Below are positions 1-8,579 of a stretch of DNA of 64,000 nt, piece after piece. The DNA is from CAZGXI01 sp964529715 (GTDB lineage Bacteria; Chloroflexota; Anaerolineae; Aggregatilineales; Ch27): NCBI GenBank assembly GCA_964529715.1, contig CAZGXI010000008.1, positions 62,001 to 126,000 on the forward strand, in the 5' to 3' direction. The position numbers and the translations under genes were made by a program. Within the stretch, counting starts at the first letter, position 1. Every line of letters starts with the position of its first letter. The notes under the pieces are model-generated. The model worked only from the letters and a program-made list of their open reading frames with translations, was not told the DNA's origin and did no database searches.

Positions 1-844
1 CGCCGCCATCCAGATTAAAAGCGGTGTAGACGCCATACTCGCGCAAGATTGCCCCCAGCTCGATCACCGTCAGCCCTTCGCTGTAGTTCGGCTGGCGGCC
101 ATCCACCGCCACGAGAAACAAGGTCCGCCCAGATTCGTCCAGGCCGAGCGCGGCGCGCGGCTCCGGCTGGAGGTGGTAAGGGCGGTACATATCCGGCGGG
201 TGGACCTGCCCCCGGCTGACGAAGTAGAAATCACCCGAAATAGCGTTGTAGATCGGCCCGAACGACTGGTTCATCCCGGCGCGGTTATCTGCCGAAAGAT
301 ACAGAGTGGGCCGGTGCGGCCAGCCCCGCGAATAGATCACCCCTTCCGCGCTGGCGAAGCCCACCACCCCCACCGGATCGCCTTCGTGAGGATAGTAGTC
401 CAGCAGGCTGTTGAAGTAGAACGGGGTATAGAAGTCGCCGTTGATCGCCACCTGCACGTCGAACTCGTCCAGAAAGGCCGAGGTCGTGCGCGCGCGCAAC
501 GGCAGGCGGGCAACCGTCGCAGGCGGCCCTGGCGTGACCACGAATCCCAGGCCGGGCGCGTCCAGGTCCACCATAACCAGGTGGAGCACAACCGGGCGCG
601 GCTCGCTGCGCACGTCGCGGACATAGGTGATACCCTCGAAAAGCACCTGCCGGGTCGGCGCTGGCTGTGGACGGTGGCTAAACCAGACCCAGTACCCGCC
701 GACGATCAGCATGGGCAGCGCCAGGACCATCGCCGGCGCGGCGACCAGCCGCAGTCGCTTTCGCCTGCCCCGCGCCTGTAATCCCATCCCGGCCCCAACC
801 GCCAACAAAAGCAGTCCACCCAACAAGGGCAAAAAATCCACCAC
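1..844 (-). CDS. phosphodiester glycosidase-like (NAGPA domain) membrane-anchored protein, 3' end cut by window edge
   Basis: About 281 codons are visible; the C-terminus lies beyond base 1. The reading frame opens at GTG 842-844 (a second GTG follows at once), two bases after the stop of the upstream gene, so the two are translationally coupled. The N-terminus has two hydrophobic stretches separated by an Arg/Lys-rich loop, which suggests membrane anchoring. The body shows NGDFY, YLSADN and, at the window edge, NLDGG, which match the NAGPA (phosphodiester glycosidase) family and align along their length with the neighbouring gene at 847-1725. Related proteins cleave sugar phosphodiesters or act on exopolysaccharide; the substrate here is unknown. 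Tandem duplication is the simplest explanation of the pair. Confidence 0.8.
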   Translation of the reverse strand, partial: MVDFLPLLGGLLLLAVGAGMGLQARGRRKRLRLVAAPAMVLALPMLIVGGYWVWFSHRPQPAPTRQVLFEGITYVRDVRSEPRPVVLHLVMVDLDAPGLGFVVTPGPPATVARLPLRARTTSAFLDEFDVQVAINGDFYTPFYFNSLLDYYPHEGDPVGVVGFASAEGVIYSRGWPHRPTLYLSADNRAGMNQSFGPIYNAISGDFYFVSRGQVHPPDMYRPYHLQPEPRAALGLDESGRTLFLVAVDGRQPNYSEGLTVIELGAILREYGVYTAFNLDGG

Positions 845-846
845 AG

Positions 847-1725
847 TTACAGTCCCGTTTCGACTGGCAGCGCGTAAACGCCCAGGTGATTGGCGACGGC
901 CCGTTCCAGGCCGGGAATGCCGTGCTCCACAGGTACACTGAGCAGCACAGGCGCGCCCGCCTCACCCTGGATCGCCAGCGCGCTTGACCCACCGCCGTCC
1001 AGGTTAAGGGCCGTGCTGCCGCCGTACTGCGCCGCGATCCCGGCCAGTTCCGCCAGCGCGACGCCCTCACTTACGCCCGGCTGTCGCCCGTCCACCACCA
1101 CGAGCAGCAGCACCCTCCCATCGGCGCTCAGGGCGACGGCGGTACGCGGGTGCAGGGCCACGTGGTACGGACGGCTGCATGGGGCAGGCTGCCCCACCAC
1201 CAGAAACAGGCAATCCCCGGACACGGCATTGTAGACCGGGCCGGGCGGCGCGTCAAAGGCGGCGTGGTTGTCGGCAGAAAGATACAGCGTCGGGCCGCTG
1301 CCCCTGGAGGTCACCACACCCTGCGAAGCGGCAAAGCCGACCGGGTCCACCGGGTCGCCCAAACGCGAGAACAGGTCCCACACCGTTTGCGGCCCGGTGG
1401 TGTGATCGAAGAAATCCCCGTTGATCGCCAGTTGGAGGCTGAACTCGGCCAGAAAGCCGGAGGTCGTGCGGGCCGGGACGGCGCCGTCGGCGGGCGAGTC
1501 GTCCGGCGTGACGAGAAAGCGCAAGCCGGGCGCGTTCAGGTCAATGGCGACGATGTGGATGACCAGCGGGCGCGGGACGGTGCGCACGTCGCGCGTGTAG
1601 GTGATCCCCTGGAACAGCGGCTGCCCGGTCGCGCTCTCCTGCGCGGCGGCGGGAAAACGAGCCGGACTGCACAGCAGCGACACGAGGAACAGCGCAAACA
1701 GAATCGGCAGGGCAATACGTCGCAA
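847..1725 (-). CDS. secreted phosphodiester glycosidase-like protein (NAGPA domain)
   Basis: 292 residues. The start is TTG (1723-1725), one base after the stop of the DUF2283 gene upstream. A signal peptide is clear: basic MRR, a long hydrophobic core, then a small-residue site near residue 28. The mature part has NGDFFD, YLSADN, VVDGRQPG and the family signature NLDGGGSSAL near the C-terminus. NAGPA-domain proteins are exported glycosidases that uncover or cut sugar phosphodiester bonds. It is a full-length paralogue of the truncated gene at 1-844 and probably shares its operon. Substrate cannot be told from sequence. Confidence 0.85.
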   Translation of the reverse strand: MRRIALPILFALFLVSLLCSPARFPAAAQESATGQPLFQGITYTRDVRTVPRPLVIHIVAIDLNAPGLRFLVTPDDSPADGAVPARTTSGFLAEFSLQLAINGDFFDHTTGPQTVWDLFSRLGDPVDPVGFAASQGVVTSRGSGPTLYLSADNHAAFDAPPGPVYNAVSGDCLFLVVGQPAPCSRPYHVALHPRTAVALSADGRVLLLVVVDGRQPGVSEGVALAELAGIAAQYGGSTALNLDGGGSSALAIQGEAGAPVLLSVPVEHGIPGLERAVANHLGVYALPVETGL

Positions 1726-1726
1726 A

Positions 1727-1945
1727 TCAGGCCGCAGCCTCCGCCGGAGGTACTTCCAGGACTGTAAGAACCAGTTCAGCGATGAAATTACGGGCGTTTA
1801 AAACTTCCAGCAGGATCGGCTCATCCTGCTCGGACACATGCAGGATAGAATCGCCCACGTGCTCGGCGTGATCGACCTTCAACCCTTCGGCAACCCAGAT
1901 CATCAATACATCGTCTTCGCGGTTATAGGTCATCTTCGGTTTCAT
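1727..1945 (-). CDS. DUF2283 family small protein
   Basis: 72 residues, beginning MKPKMTYNREDDVLMIW and containing the typical DUF2283 pattern (YxxxxDVLxIxxxxxxxDHAEHVGDxIL..VxxxxxPxxLEVLNAR). The start ATG 1943-1945 has a strong ribosome site, GGAAGGAAG, which lies inside the end of the upstream DUF4258 reading frame. DUF2283 proteins are often encoded next to DUF4258 proteins; a toxin-antitoxin role has been suggested for such pairs but is not shown by this sequence. Here the partner is frameshifted (1923-2191) while this gene is intact. Confidence 0.8.
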   Translation of the reverse strand: MKPKMTYNREDDVLMIWVAEGLKVDHAEHVGDSILHVSEQDEPILLEVLNARNFIAELVLTVLEVPPAEAAA

Positions 1946-2191
1946 AGCGCGACTTCCTTCCGGGATAAAACGTGATCACCCGGATTTTGTCAACCTCTTC
2001 CACAAATACTACTCGCAAAACACGCCACTCGTCGATAGACTTCTGCGCGATAGGGGCCACTTCCGCGAATCGATAGAGTCGGGCTGATGCACAACGTCGG
2101 CAATCTGATCCTCCGTGACTGTCAAACCGATCTCGGCCAGCACAGCGAACTTCGCTCGTGCATGGTGGGTGAAGCAGATCGGCTTGTCCAC
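1923..2191 (-). pseudogene. DUF4258 family protein, interrupted by a frameshift
   Basis: Reading from GTG 2189-2191 gives a typical DUF4258 N-terminus (FTHHARAKFAVLAEIGLTVTE...VHQPDSID), but this frame then goes out of register and stops at 2009. Shifting by -1 near 2067-2072 restores the rest of the family: IAQKSIDEWRVLRVVF, a charged turn, then ITFYPGRKSRY, ending at TAA 1923-1925. The join would give about 89 residues, the usual family length. No classical slippery heptamer is visible at the junction, so this looks like a one-base deletion or an assembly error rather than programmed shifting. The 3' end overlaps the DUF2283 gene by about 20 bases, as expected of an ancestral bicistronic pair. 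Confidence 0.7.
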
Positions 2192-2195
2192 GACG

Positions 2196-5129
2196 CTACC
2201 CCCTCCCCTTCAGCCTCCCTGCCAGCGCCTCGGCAGGATGCACCGCCTGCCGCCCGGCAAAGTCGTTGATCTGGTGACGGCAGCTTGTCCCCGAAGCGAC
2301 GAGCACGGCTTCCTCCGGCGCGGCGCGCATGGCGTCCACCAGCCGCCGCTGTGCCAGCTTCTTCGAGATGTCGTAGTGCTCTTTCTCGTAGCCGAACGCG
2401 CCCGCCATGCCGCAACAGGCCGAATCGACCTCCTGCACCTCCCCGCCGAGCAATCCTAACGCCGCCTTCGCGGGAGATGTACCCACCAACGCCTTGAGGT
2501 GGCAGTGCCCGTGCAGCACCACCGGGCGGCCCGAATCGCGTTCGAACAGGTCGGCCCACTCGGCCATGTGCTGCGCGGCAAACTCCTCGAACGTCACGGC
2601 GCAGCGCCCGACGACGGCGCGGTCCGGGTGATCGCTGAGATATTGGTGCTCATCGCGCATGGTCAAGATACAACTCGGCTCCAGGCCGATGATCGGCAGC
2701 CCGGCGCGGCCATACGGCGCGAGGACGCGCATCACGTTATTGGCGCAGCGGCGCGCTTCTGGCAAAAAGCCCTTCGAGAGATACGTCCGCCCGCAGCAGG
2801 TATAGGGCGGCACGATCACCTCGTACCCGGCGGCGGTCAGCACATCCCAGGCGGCCTGGGCGATGCGCGTCTCGTTGAAGTTGGCCCACGTATCGACGTA
2901 CAGCACAACGGCTTTTCCGGTCGTGCGTGGGATTTCGCGGCGAGTCCAGGTAAAGGCGCGCTCGAAGCGCGGCATCTGCCGCCGCTTATCGATGCCGAGC
3001 ATTACGTCCAGCCCCAGTTTGACCAGCGGGTTGGCGAACACGGCATTCGCCAGCGGCGCAAAGGCGCTGCCCAATGGGCTGAGCAGCGGCATATGGGCAA
3101 ACAGGCGCGTGCGCAGCGAGGGCGGATACTGCTTGTGGCGGTGCACCTGCCATTCGAGCTTGATGCGCGCCATATCCACCGAGGAGGGGCACTCATTCTT
3201 GCACGCCTTGCACGAGATACACAGGTCTAGCGCCTCGGCCACCCGGCCCGTGAACATCTCCTCGCGCGGGATCAGGCCGCTCAACGCCGCGCGCAGCAGG
3301 TTCGCCCGCCCGCGCGTGCTGTGCTCCTCTTCGCGCGTGACCATGAAGGTCGGGCACATCACGCCGGTTTCCAGCTTGCGGCAGACCCCCGCCCCGTTGC
3401 ACATCTCCACCGCACGGGCAAACCCCTGATCCGCGCTCCAATCCAGGTATTCGTACAGCGGGATCGTGGTGTAGTCTGGCCCGTAGCGCAGGTGCTCCGT
3501 CATGGCGGGCGCGTCCACCACCTTGCCGGGGTTCATACGGTTATCGGGGTCGAAGGCAGCCTTGACCTGCCGGAACGCCTCGTAAACCTGATCGCCGAAG
3601 ATATGCCGGTTCAGCCAGGAACGGGCCAGCCCGTCGCCGTGTTCGCTGCTCATCGCGCCACGATACTTCAGCACCAGGTCCGCCACGGCGCGCTGAATCT
3701 GTTCCATCGCCAGCACGCCCTGGCGCGTCTTCAGGTTGAGCACTGGCTTGATGTGCAGGCAGCCTGCGCTGGCGTGGGCATACATACCGAGCGTCGTGCC
3801 CAGTTCCCCGGCTACCTGTTCCAGATCGCGCACGTAAGCAGCCAGGTGTTCCACCGGCACGGCCACATCTTCCATAAAATGAACCGGCTTCAGATCGCCC
3901 TTCATGCTCAGCAGCAGACCCAACCCGGCCTTGCGGACCGCCCACACGTTTGCCACCGCCGCTGCATCGGGCATGGGCGTGATCGCGCTGACCGGCAGGC
4001 GATGTTCCCGGACGTGCGTCACCAGACGGTCGCGTAGGGTGGACAGTTCGGCATCGTTATCGCCATAGAACTCGACCATCAGGATCGCCTCCGGGTCGCC
4101 GGAGACGAAGCGCGCCAGCCGGGGCGCCCACGCCGGCAGCGCCCGACACAGGTCCATCTGGAGCTTATCCATCATCTCGACCGAACTCGGATCGACCTCC
4201 AGCAGCGCCGGGATAGACTCCAGGCAGGCGTTGAGATCGGTATATTCCAGCACCACCACCGTCGTCTTTTTGGGGGTGGGAACCAGGTTCACCGTCACGC
4301 TGAGGATCGCCGCCAGGGTGCCCTCGCTGCCCGTGATCAGCTTCGCCAGGTTAAAGCCGTCCGGCGGCAGGCGCAGGGGCGGCAGGCGCCGGGCAACGTT
4401 ATCAAACGTCCCGCCAGGCAGCAGGCGGTCCAGGTTATAGCCGCCGCAGCGCCGCCAGGTGTTCGGCAGACGTTCCAGAATCGCCTGCGCGTTCTGCTGC
4501 ACAATGGCCGGGACATGCCGGTAGATGCGCCCTTCGAGCGTATCCTGCGCGGCCTTGCGCCCGATAGTTGCCGCATCCACCGTGCCGAAGGTCGCCGTCG
4601 TGCCATCAGACAGGACCACGTCCATCGCAATGACGTGATCGGCGGCCATGCCGTAGAGGATGCTGTGCGAGCCGGTGGAGTTGTTGCCCATCACCCCGCC
4701 GATCACGGCGCGGTCCGCGCTGGCCGGGTCGGGGCCAAACATCAGGCCGCGATCCTTGAGCGCGTTATTGAGCCGCGTCAGCACCACCCCCGGCTCAACC
4801 TTGACCCACTTCTCGGCAGGGTTGACATGCAGGATGCGGTCCAGGCGCGTCATATCCACGACCACCGCCTCGCCGACCGTCTGGCCAGACAGGCTCGTGC
4901 CGCCGCCACGCGGCAGCACCGGCAGGCCGTAGCGCGCCGCCGCCTCCATCACGGCGATCACATCCTCGGTCGAATGGGGCAGCGCCACCGCCAGCGGCAT
5001 GATCTGGTAGTTGCTGGCGTCGGTGGCGTAGAGCAGCCGGTCGTAAAAGGCGGTGCGCACGTTGCCGCCCAGGCGCGGCCTGAGTTCGGCGGCAAAATCC
5101 TCGACGGCAGAAGCAGAAACCGGGGTCAT
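2196..5129 (-). CDS. FAD-linked oxidase / Fe-S reductase fusion (D-lactate or glycolate dehydrogenase-like)
   Basis: 977 residues from ATG 5127-5129, which has GGAGAGG about eight bases upstream; the open frame continues further 5' without a ribosome site. Domains in order: PCMH-type FAD-binding (about 30-200, with LPRGGGTSLSGQ), FAD-linked oxidase C-terminal domain (about 270-520), a ferredoxin-like region with CNGAGVC and CISCKACKNEC (about 590-680), and a GlpC/HdrD-like cysteine-rich half with two CCG motifs (CCGRTY and CCGMAGAFGYE). This is the Dld2/YdiJ type of single-chain 2-hydroxyacid dehydrogenase, oxidising lactate or a similar acid and passing electrons through Fe-S clusters to the quinone pool. 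The exact substrate is not predictable. It is divergent from the gene at 5411. Confidence 0.9.
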   Translation of the reverse strand: MTPVSASAVEDFAAELRPRLGGNVRTAFYDRLLYATDASNYQIMPLAVALPHSTEDVIAVMEAAARYGLPVLPRGGGTSLSGQTVGEAVVVDMTRLDRILHVNPAEKWVKVEPGVVLTRLNNALKDRGLMFGPDPASADRAVIGGVMGNNSTGSHSILYGMAADHVIAMDVVLSDGTTATFGTVDAATIGRKAAQDTLEGRIYRHVPAIVQQNAQAILERLPNTWRRCGGYNLDRLLPGGTFDNVARRLPPLRLPPDGFNLAKLITGSEGTLAAILSVTVNLVPTPKKTTVVVLEYTDLNACLESIPALLEVDPSSVEMMDKLQMDLCRALPAWAPRLARFVSGDPEAILMVEFYGDNDAELSTLRDRLVTHVREHRLPVSAITPMPDAAAVANVWAVRKAGLGLLLSMKGDLKPVHFMEDVAVPVEHLAAYVRDLEQVAGELGTTLGMYAHASAGCLHIKPVLNLKTRQGVLAMEQIQRAVADLVLKYRGAMSSEHGDGLARSWLNRHIFGDQVYEAFRQVKAAFDPDNRMNPGKVVDAPAMTEHLRYGPDYTTIPLYEYLDWSADQGFARAVEMCNGAGVCRKLETGVMCPTFMVTREEEHSTRGRANLLRAALSGLIPREEMFTGRVAEALDLCISCKACKNECPSSVDMARIKLEWQVHRHKQYPPSLRTRLFAHMPLLSPLGSAFAPLANAVFANPLVKLGLDVMLGIDKRRQMPRFERAFTWTRREIPRTTGKAVVLYVDTWANFNETRIAQAAWDVLTAAGYEVIVPPYTCCGRTYLSKGFLPEARRCANNVMRVLAPYGRAGLPIIGLEPSCILTMRDEHQYLSDHPDRAVVGRCAVTFEEFAAQHMAEWADLFERDSGRPVVLHGHCHLKALVGTSPAKAALGLLGGEVQEVDSACCGMAGAFGYEKEHYDISKKLAQRRLVDAMRAAPEEAVLVASGTSCRHQINDFAGRQAVHPAEALAGRLKGRG

Positions 5130-5410
5130 GGTCGGGTCCTCTCCAGGAGCATCCACCGGAAAACGGATGGGGTTCGAGGTTATTTTGTAGAGATTATAGC
5201 GGCAGGTAGCAGGGCTGCGCACGGTCAACTGTGCACGGCTCAGGTGACGAAAATCGGGTGTGGCGGCAGCAAACGCCAATCCGCCGCTACTCTGCTGCCA
5301 GGTGCAGGCGATGCCCGGCGATGATCATGTCGTTCCCCGCCCCCAGCAGGCCGCGCCGGGATAAAATGTGGCAGCAATCTGCCCCGTGCCGACACATTTC
5401 AGGCTTCGCC

Positions 5411-5863
5411 ATGCCTTTCAACTCAAAACTCACCACTCAAAACTTTGAACTTCCCGCCGCTCGCGGCACCTATGCCCTATGCGTTCCTCTGGACGCGCCG
5501 CTGGTGATCTGTGCCGGGCGGCTGGGCAACATTTTCCTGGACGCGGGCCGGTATGTCTATATCGGCAGCGCACACGGTCCGGGCGGGCTGGCCGCGCGCG
5601 TGGGGCGGCATCTGCGACGCGAGAAGCGCCTGCACTGGCACATCGACGCGCTGACCGCCGCTGCGCCTGTCGTGGAGGTGTGGTGGGTCGAGACAACGGA
5701 ACGGCTGGAATGTGCCTGGATGCGCGCGCTGCTCACGCTGCCGGGAGTGAGCATCCCAGCGGGAGGATTCGGCTCTTCGGACTGCGCCTGCCCAGCCCAT
5801 CTGCTGGGCGTGCCAGACCCTGCCGCCGCACGCGATCTGCTGATTGCTTCTCACCAGCCCTGA
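5411..5863 (+). CDS. GIY-YIG / DUF123 nuclease-like protein
   Basis: 150 residues from ATG 5411. The core RGTYALCVPLDAPL...GRYVYIGSAHGPGGLAARVGRHL and the later HWHIDAL and FGSSDCACPAHL match DUF123, a GIY-YIG-fold domain also found fused to endonuclease III (Nth) in some bacteria and archaea. A DNA-processing role is inferred from fold only. The in-frame region before 5411 has no good ribosome site and weak coding character, so I place the start here. The first dozen codons contain a near-repeat (AACTCAAAACTCA) and may be recently acquired sequence, so the native start could be slightly downstream. Confidence 0.75.
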   Translation: MPFNSKLTTQNFELPAARGTYALCVPLDAPLVICAGRLGNIFLDAGRYVYIGSAHGPGGLAARVGRHLRREKRLHWHIDALTAAAPVVEVWWVETTERLECAWMRALLTLPGVSIPAGGFGSSDCACPAHLLGVPDPAAARDLLIASHQP

Positions 5864-5921
5864 GTCTTGCTATACTAAACACTGTATACCCTGATCGACA
5901 CCCTCGCCGCAGGAAGAGTGC

Positions 5922-6677
5922 ATGTCCATCCGCGAACAGCGTCAGATCGCCCGCCAACTGCTGGACGACTCCAGCCCCACCGACGCGCCAACGGCTTACT
6001 ACGGCCTGTACCATGACCCGGCCCGCTCGATCCTTGCCACACGCGCCAACGGCGATGGGCGGGCGTTGGGCTTCGTGGGCCGCTTCCAGACCGGCTACGA
6101 TCTGTTCCGCCCCCTGGTCACGCTGCGCTGCCGCACGCCGGAGGTAGCCGCCGACCTGCTGGCCGAAGTCCTGGTCGTGGGGCGGCCCTACATCCTGTTC
6201 GCTAACCTGAACCAACTCCCCATGATCGGTGGCAGCTTTCAGGTAGAAAACCAGCGCATGCTGCACATCTTCTACCTGGACAGCCCCCGCTTCCGCCCGG
6301 TGATCAACGTGATGGTGGTGGAAAAGACCACGCCCGACGGCAAGCCGCGTTACGAGATCAATTCCGGCGGCCTGCAAGCCGTCGCCGGAGTCAACTGGGT
6401 TTCGCCCGGCTTCGCAGAGCTGTACGTCTACACCGAACCGCTGGCCCGTCAGCGTGGCTGGGGGCGCAGTGTGGCTGCCGCCTGTGTAGAACATCTCCTG
6501 CGCGACGGGCGTCTGCCGATCTACCTGGTGGAAAAAAGCAATGTCGAGTCGATGGAACTGGCGCAGGCACTCGGTTTTGTAGACAGCGGCGCGCGCCAGC
6601 TTTACGCCGACGTGATTTACACCGGCCATCCGGCACGAGCCGTCTCGATTACGGAGAACAACTCCGCCCAGCAATGA
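5922..6677 (+). CDS. GNAT family N-acetyltransferase domain protein
   Basis: 251 residues. The C-terminal part (about 150-245) has the GNAT layout: FAELYVYTEPLARQRGWGRSVAAACVEHLL corresponds to the beta4/acetyl-CoA pyrophosphate loop (R/Q-x-x-G-x-G/S), followed by YLVEKSNVESMELAQALGFVDSG, the usual N-x-x-S-x-x-x-A-x-x-x-GF element. The N-terminal half has no motif I recognise. The acceptor substrate is unknown. A TATACT -10-like element at 5871-5876 may belong to its promoter. It is followed by a 220-base gap before the next gene. Confidence 0.75.
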   Translation: MSIREQRQIARQLLDDSSPTDAPTAYYGLYHDPARSILATRANGDGRALGFVGRFQTGYDLFRPLVTLRCRTPEVAADLLAEVLVVGRPYILFANLNQLPMIGGSFQVENQRMLHIFYLDSPRFRPVINVMVVEKTTPDGKPRYEINSGGLQAVAGVNWVSPGFAELYVYTEPLARQRGWGRSVAAACVEHLLRDGRLPIYLVEKSNVESMELAQALGFVDSGARQLYADVIYTGHPARAVSITENNSAQQ

Positions 6678-6899
6678 AGAACGCCAGGGAATGAACTCCC
6701 CGGTTACGGAAATCCAGCTCACTTAAAGTAGACTGTGTTTATCTTGAATGACAAGGGTTTTTAGCCCACCGAAGTAACCTTTGCGTTGATAGCCCGACAG
6801 GGGAATGCCGGGCGAGCATGGGAAGTGCATCACAGCCGTTGGCGCAATGGTGTTTTAGAAGCCCTTATTATGTAGGTCCAGGAAAGCAGGTTTTGAAAA
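6678..6899 (+). other. intergenic region with one short hairpin
   Basis: A 222-base gap between the GNAT and DUF89 genes. I see one short stem (GCCCG...CGGGC around 6792-6813) and an AGGAAAG ribosome-site-like stretch about 15 bases before the ATG at 6900. No ORF or RNA gene is supported. Confidence 0.4.
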
Positions 6900-8066
6900 A
6901 TGGTTTACCCGGTCAATCACCCGACTCCGATCCGCACCGACGGCAGCAACTGGTTTGCCCACAATACCATGCGCGTGCGCGTGCCCAATATCATCCGCGA
7001 GGTCTTGGACCTCAACCCAGACTATCCCGCTTCGATCCAACGCGCGCTGGAAACCTTGATCGACAGCCTGGAAACGAACGCCCCGGTTCCCATGCTGGAC
7101 CTGCCCGCCCCGGATTACGACGAGTGGGCGGTCGCTTGGGCCTTTCGCCGGGGCGAAACCTGGGAAAACACCGACTGGTTCTTTGCCGAGAACTATGTCT
7201 ATCGCCAGATAATCCAGGCCGTGCGCTGGTGGGAAACCGCCCGCGATCCCTTCGCGCCCAAAAAGGCCGACGAACTAGCAGGCGACCGCCTGTGGCACTT
7301 GCTCGACGAGGCGCTGTCCATCGAGGGACCGGCAGAGGAACGGCTATCTGCGCTGATCCACCGTGCCCTGTGGGGCAACCGCATCGACCTGAGCTATGCG
7401 CCCTCCCTGGAACACGGCCACGCCGCCGGTGAGGACGACCTGCTGGTAGACGAGAGCGCCCAGGCCGTCCGCTGTCTGCTGGATGGGCACGGCCCGGTGC
7501 ACATCGTGACCGACAACACCGGGACGGAACTGGCGCTGGACCTGGCATTGGCAGACCGGCTGCTGAACGGCGTCACGAGCACGGTGATCGTGCACCTCAA
7601 GATGCATCCGACCTTCGTCAGCGACGCCACCCTGCCGGACGCGCTGCGCTTTCTCGATTTGTTGAACGACGGCGGACATGGCAAAGCGGTGGAAGCGTTT
7701 GGCAAACGGCTGCGGCAGGCCCTGGCCGAAAAACGGCTGCGCTTCGCCCCGGACCTGTATTGGAACGGCTGCCGCATCCTGCGCAACCTGCCCCCGCGCC
7801 TGGAAGACGGCTTCCGGCGCGCGCGGCTGGTCATCTTTAAAGGCGACGCCAACTACCGCCGCGTGGTCGGGGACATCCTGTGGCCACCGGAAACACCCCT
7901 CGCTCGCGTGGTGGAGCGTTTCCCTGCGCCGATCCTGGCGCTGCGCTCCCTCAAGAGCGATCCCATCGTCGGGCTACCGCCGGGTCTGGCCGAACAGATT
8001 GATTCCATCGACCCGGAATGGCACACCAACGGGCGGCGCGGCATCATTCAGACGGCGACGAAATAA
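6900..8066 (+). CDS. DUF89 / ARMT1-like damage-control phosphatase family protein
   Basis: 388 residues. Two family motifs are visible: TDNTGTELALDLALAD near residue 200 (metal-binding Asp-Asn) and KGDANYRRVVGD near residue 315. The length and the N-terminal helical region fit subfamily III (ARMT1-like) DUF89 proteins, metal-dependent phosphatases that act on reactive sugar-phosphate side products. The precise substrate in bacteria is not established. The NUDIX gene follows after 23 bases, so the two may be co-transcribed in a shared metabolite-repair role; that link is inference. Confidence 0.85.
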   Translation: MVYPVNHPTPIRTDGSNWFAHNTMRVRVPNIIREVLDLNPDYPASIQRALETLIDSLETNAPVPMLDLPAPDYDEWAVAWAFRRGETWENTDWFFAENYVYRQIIQAVRWWETARDPFAPKKADELAGDRLWHLLDEALSIEGPAEERLSALIHRALWGNRIDLSYAPSLEHGHAAGEDDLLVDESAQAVRCLLDGHGPVHIVTDNTGTELALDLALADRLLNGVTSTVIVHLKMHPTFVSDATLPDALRFLDLLNDGGHGKAVEAFGKRLRQALAEKRLRFAPDLYWNGCRILRNLPPRLEDGFRRARLVIFKGDANYRRVVGDILWPPETPLARVVERFPAPILALRSLKSDPIVGLPPGLAEQIDSIDPEWHTNGRRGIIQTATK

Positions 8067-8089
8067 ACGGTGGCCTGTATTGAGGCGAC

Positions 8090-8515
8090 ATGGCTGTAGA
8101 GGCATCCCCCGCAGAAAAACCCGTGCGCGACGTGGCGGCAGCGGTCATTCAAGATGAAGCCGGGCGCGTGCTGCTGCTCCAGCGCGGCCCCACCGCGCCG
8201 ACCTTCCCGGATCACTGGGGCGTGGTGACGGGCTACGTGGACCCAGGCGAGACTCCGGCCCAAGCTGCGCTGCGCGAAATCGCAGAGGAGTTGAACGTCA
8301 CCGGGCGTGTCTTGCGTGCGGGTGCGCCGTTCCTGGTAGACATCGGCAGGGCCAACGTGCGGGTGTGGCCCTTCCTGTGCGCACTGGACGAGCCAGGCGC
8401 AATCCGGCTGGCGGACGAAAATCGGCGGTTCACGTGGGCGTCCGTGCCAGAGGCACTGGCCCGCCCGATCGTCCCGCAGCTTGACCAAGACTTCCGCGCG
8501 CTAGGGCTGCTGTGA
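8090..8515 (+). CDS. NUDIX hydrolase
   Basis: 141 residues. A complete Nudix box is present (GYVDPGETPAQAALREIAEEL; G-x5-E-x7-R-E-x-x-E-E), which binds the divalent metal and cleaves a nucleoside diphosphate linked to another moiety. The N-terminus VRDVAAAVIQDEAGRVLLLQRG is the usual first strand pair. Substrate is not predictable. It lies 23 bases after the DUF89 gene and converges on the minus-strand gene at 8580. Confidence 0.88.
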   Translation: MAVEASPAEKPVRDVAAAVIQDEAGRVLLLQRGPTAPTFPDHWGVVTGYVDPGETPAQAALREIAEELNVTGRVLRAGAPFLVDIGRANVRVWPFLCALDEPGAIRLADENRRFTWASVPEALARPIVPQLDQDFRALGLL

Positions 8516-8517
8516 TC

Positions 8518-8544
8518 AAAAAGGCCGGTCCACGTGGGCCGGCC
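8518..8544 (-). terminator. rho-independent terminator for the minus-strand gene at 8580
   Basis: A GC-rich self-complementary stem (GGCCGG at 8523-8528 pairing with CCGGCC at 8539-8544, continuing through the middle with one G-U pair) is followed, in minus-strand sense, by TTTTT (8518-8522). It lies between two convergent genes. In plus-strand sense no U-run follows, so it serves the minus strand. Confidence 0.7.
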
Positions 8545-8579
8545 CCCTCCCCAATAGGCATTTTTGCACGCCGCTTTCC

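Noticed and set aside
2499..3230. Open frame antisense to the FAD/Fe-S dehydrogenase
   Set aside because: The dehydrogenase has intact domains over this region; the antisense frame has no recognisable pattern.
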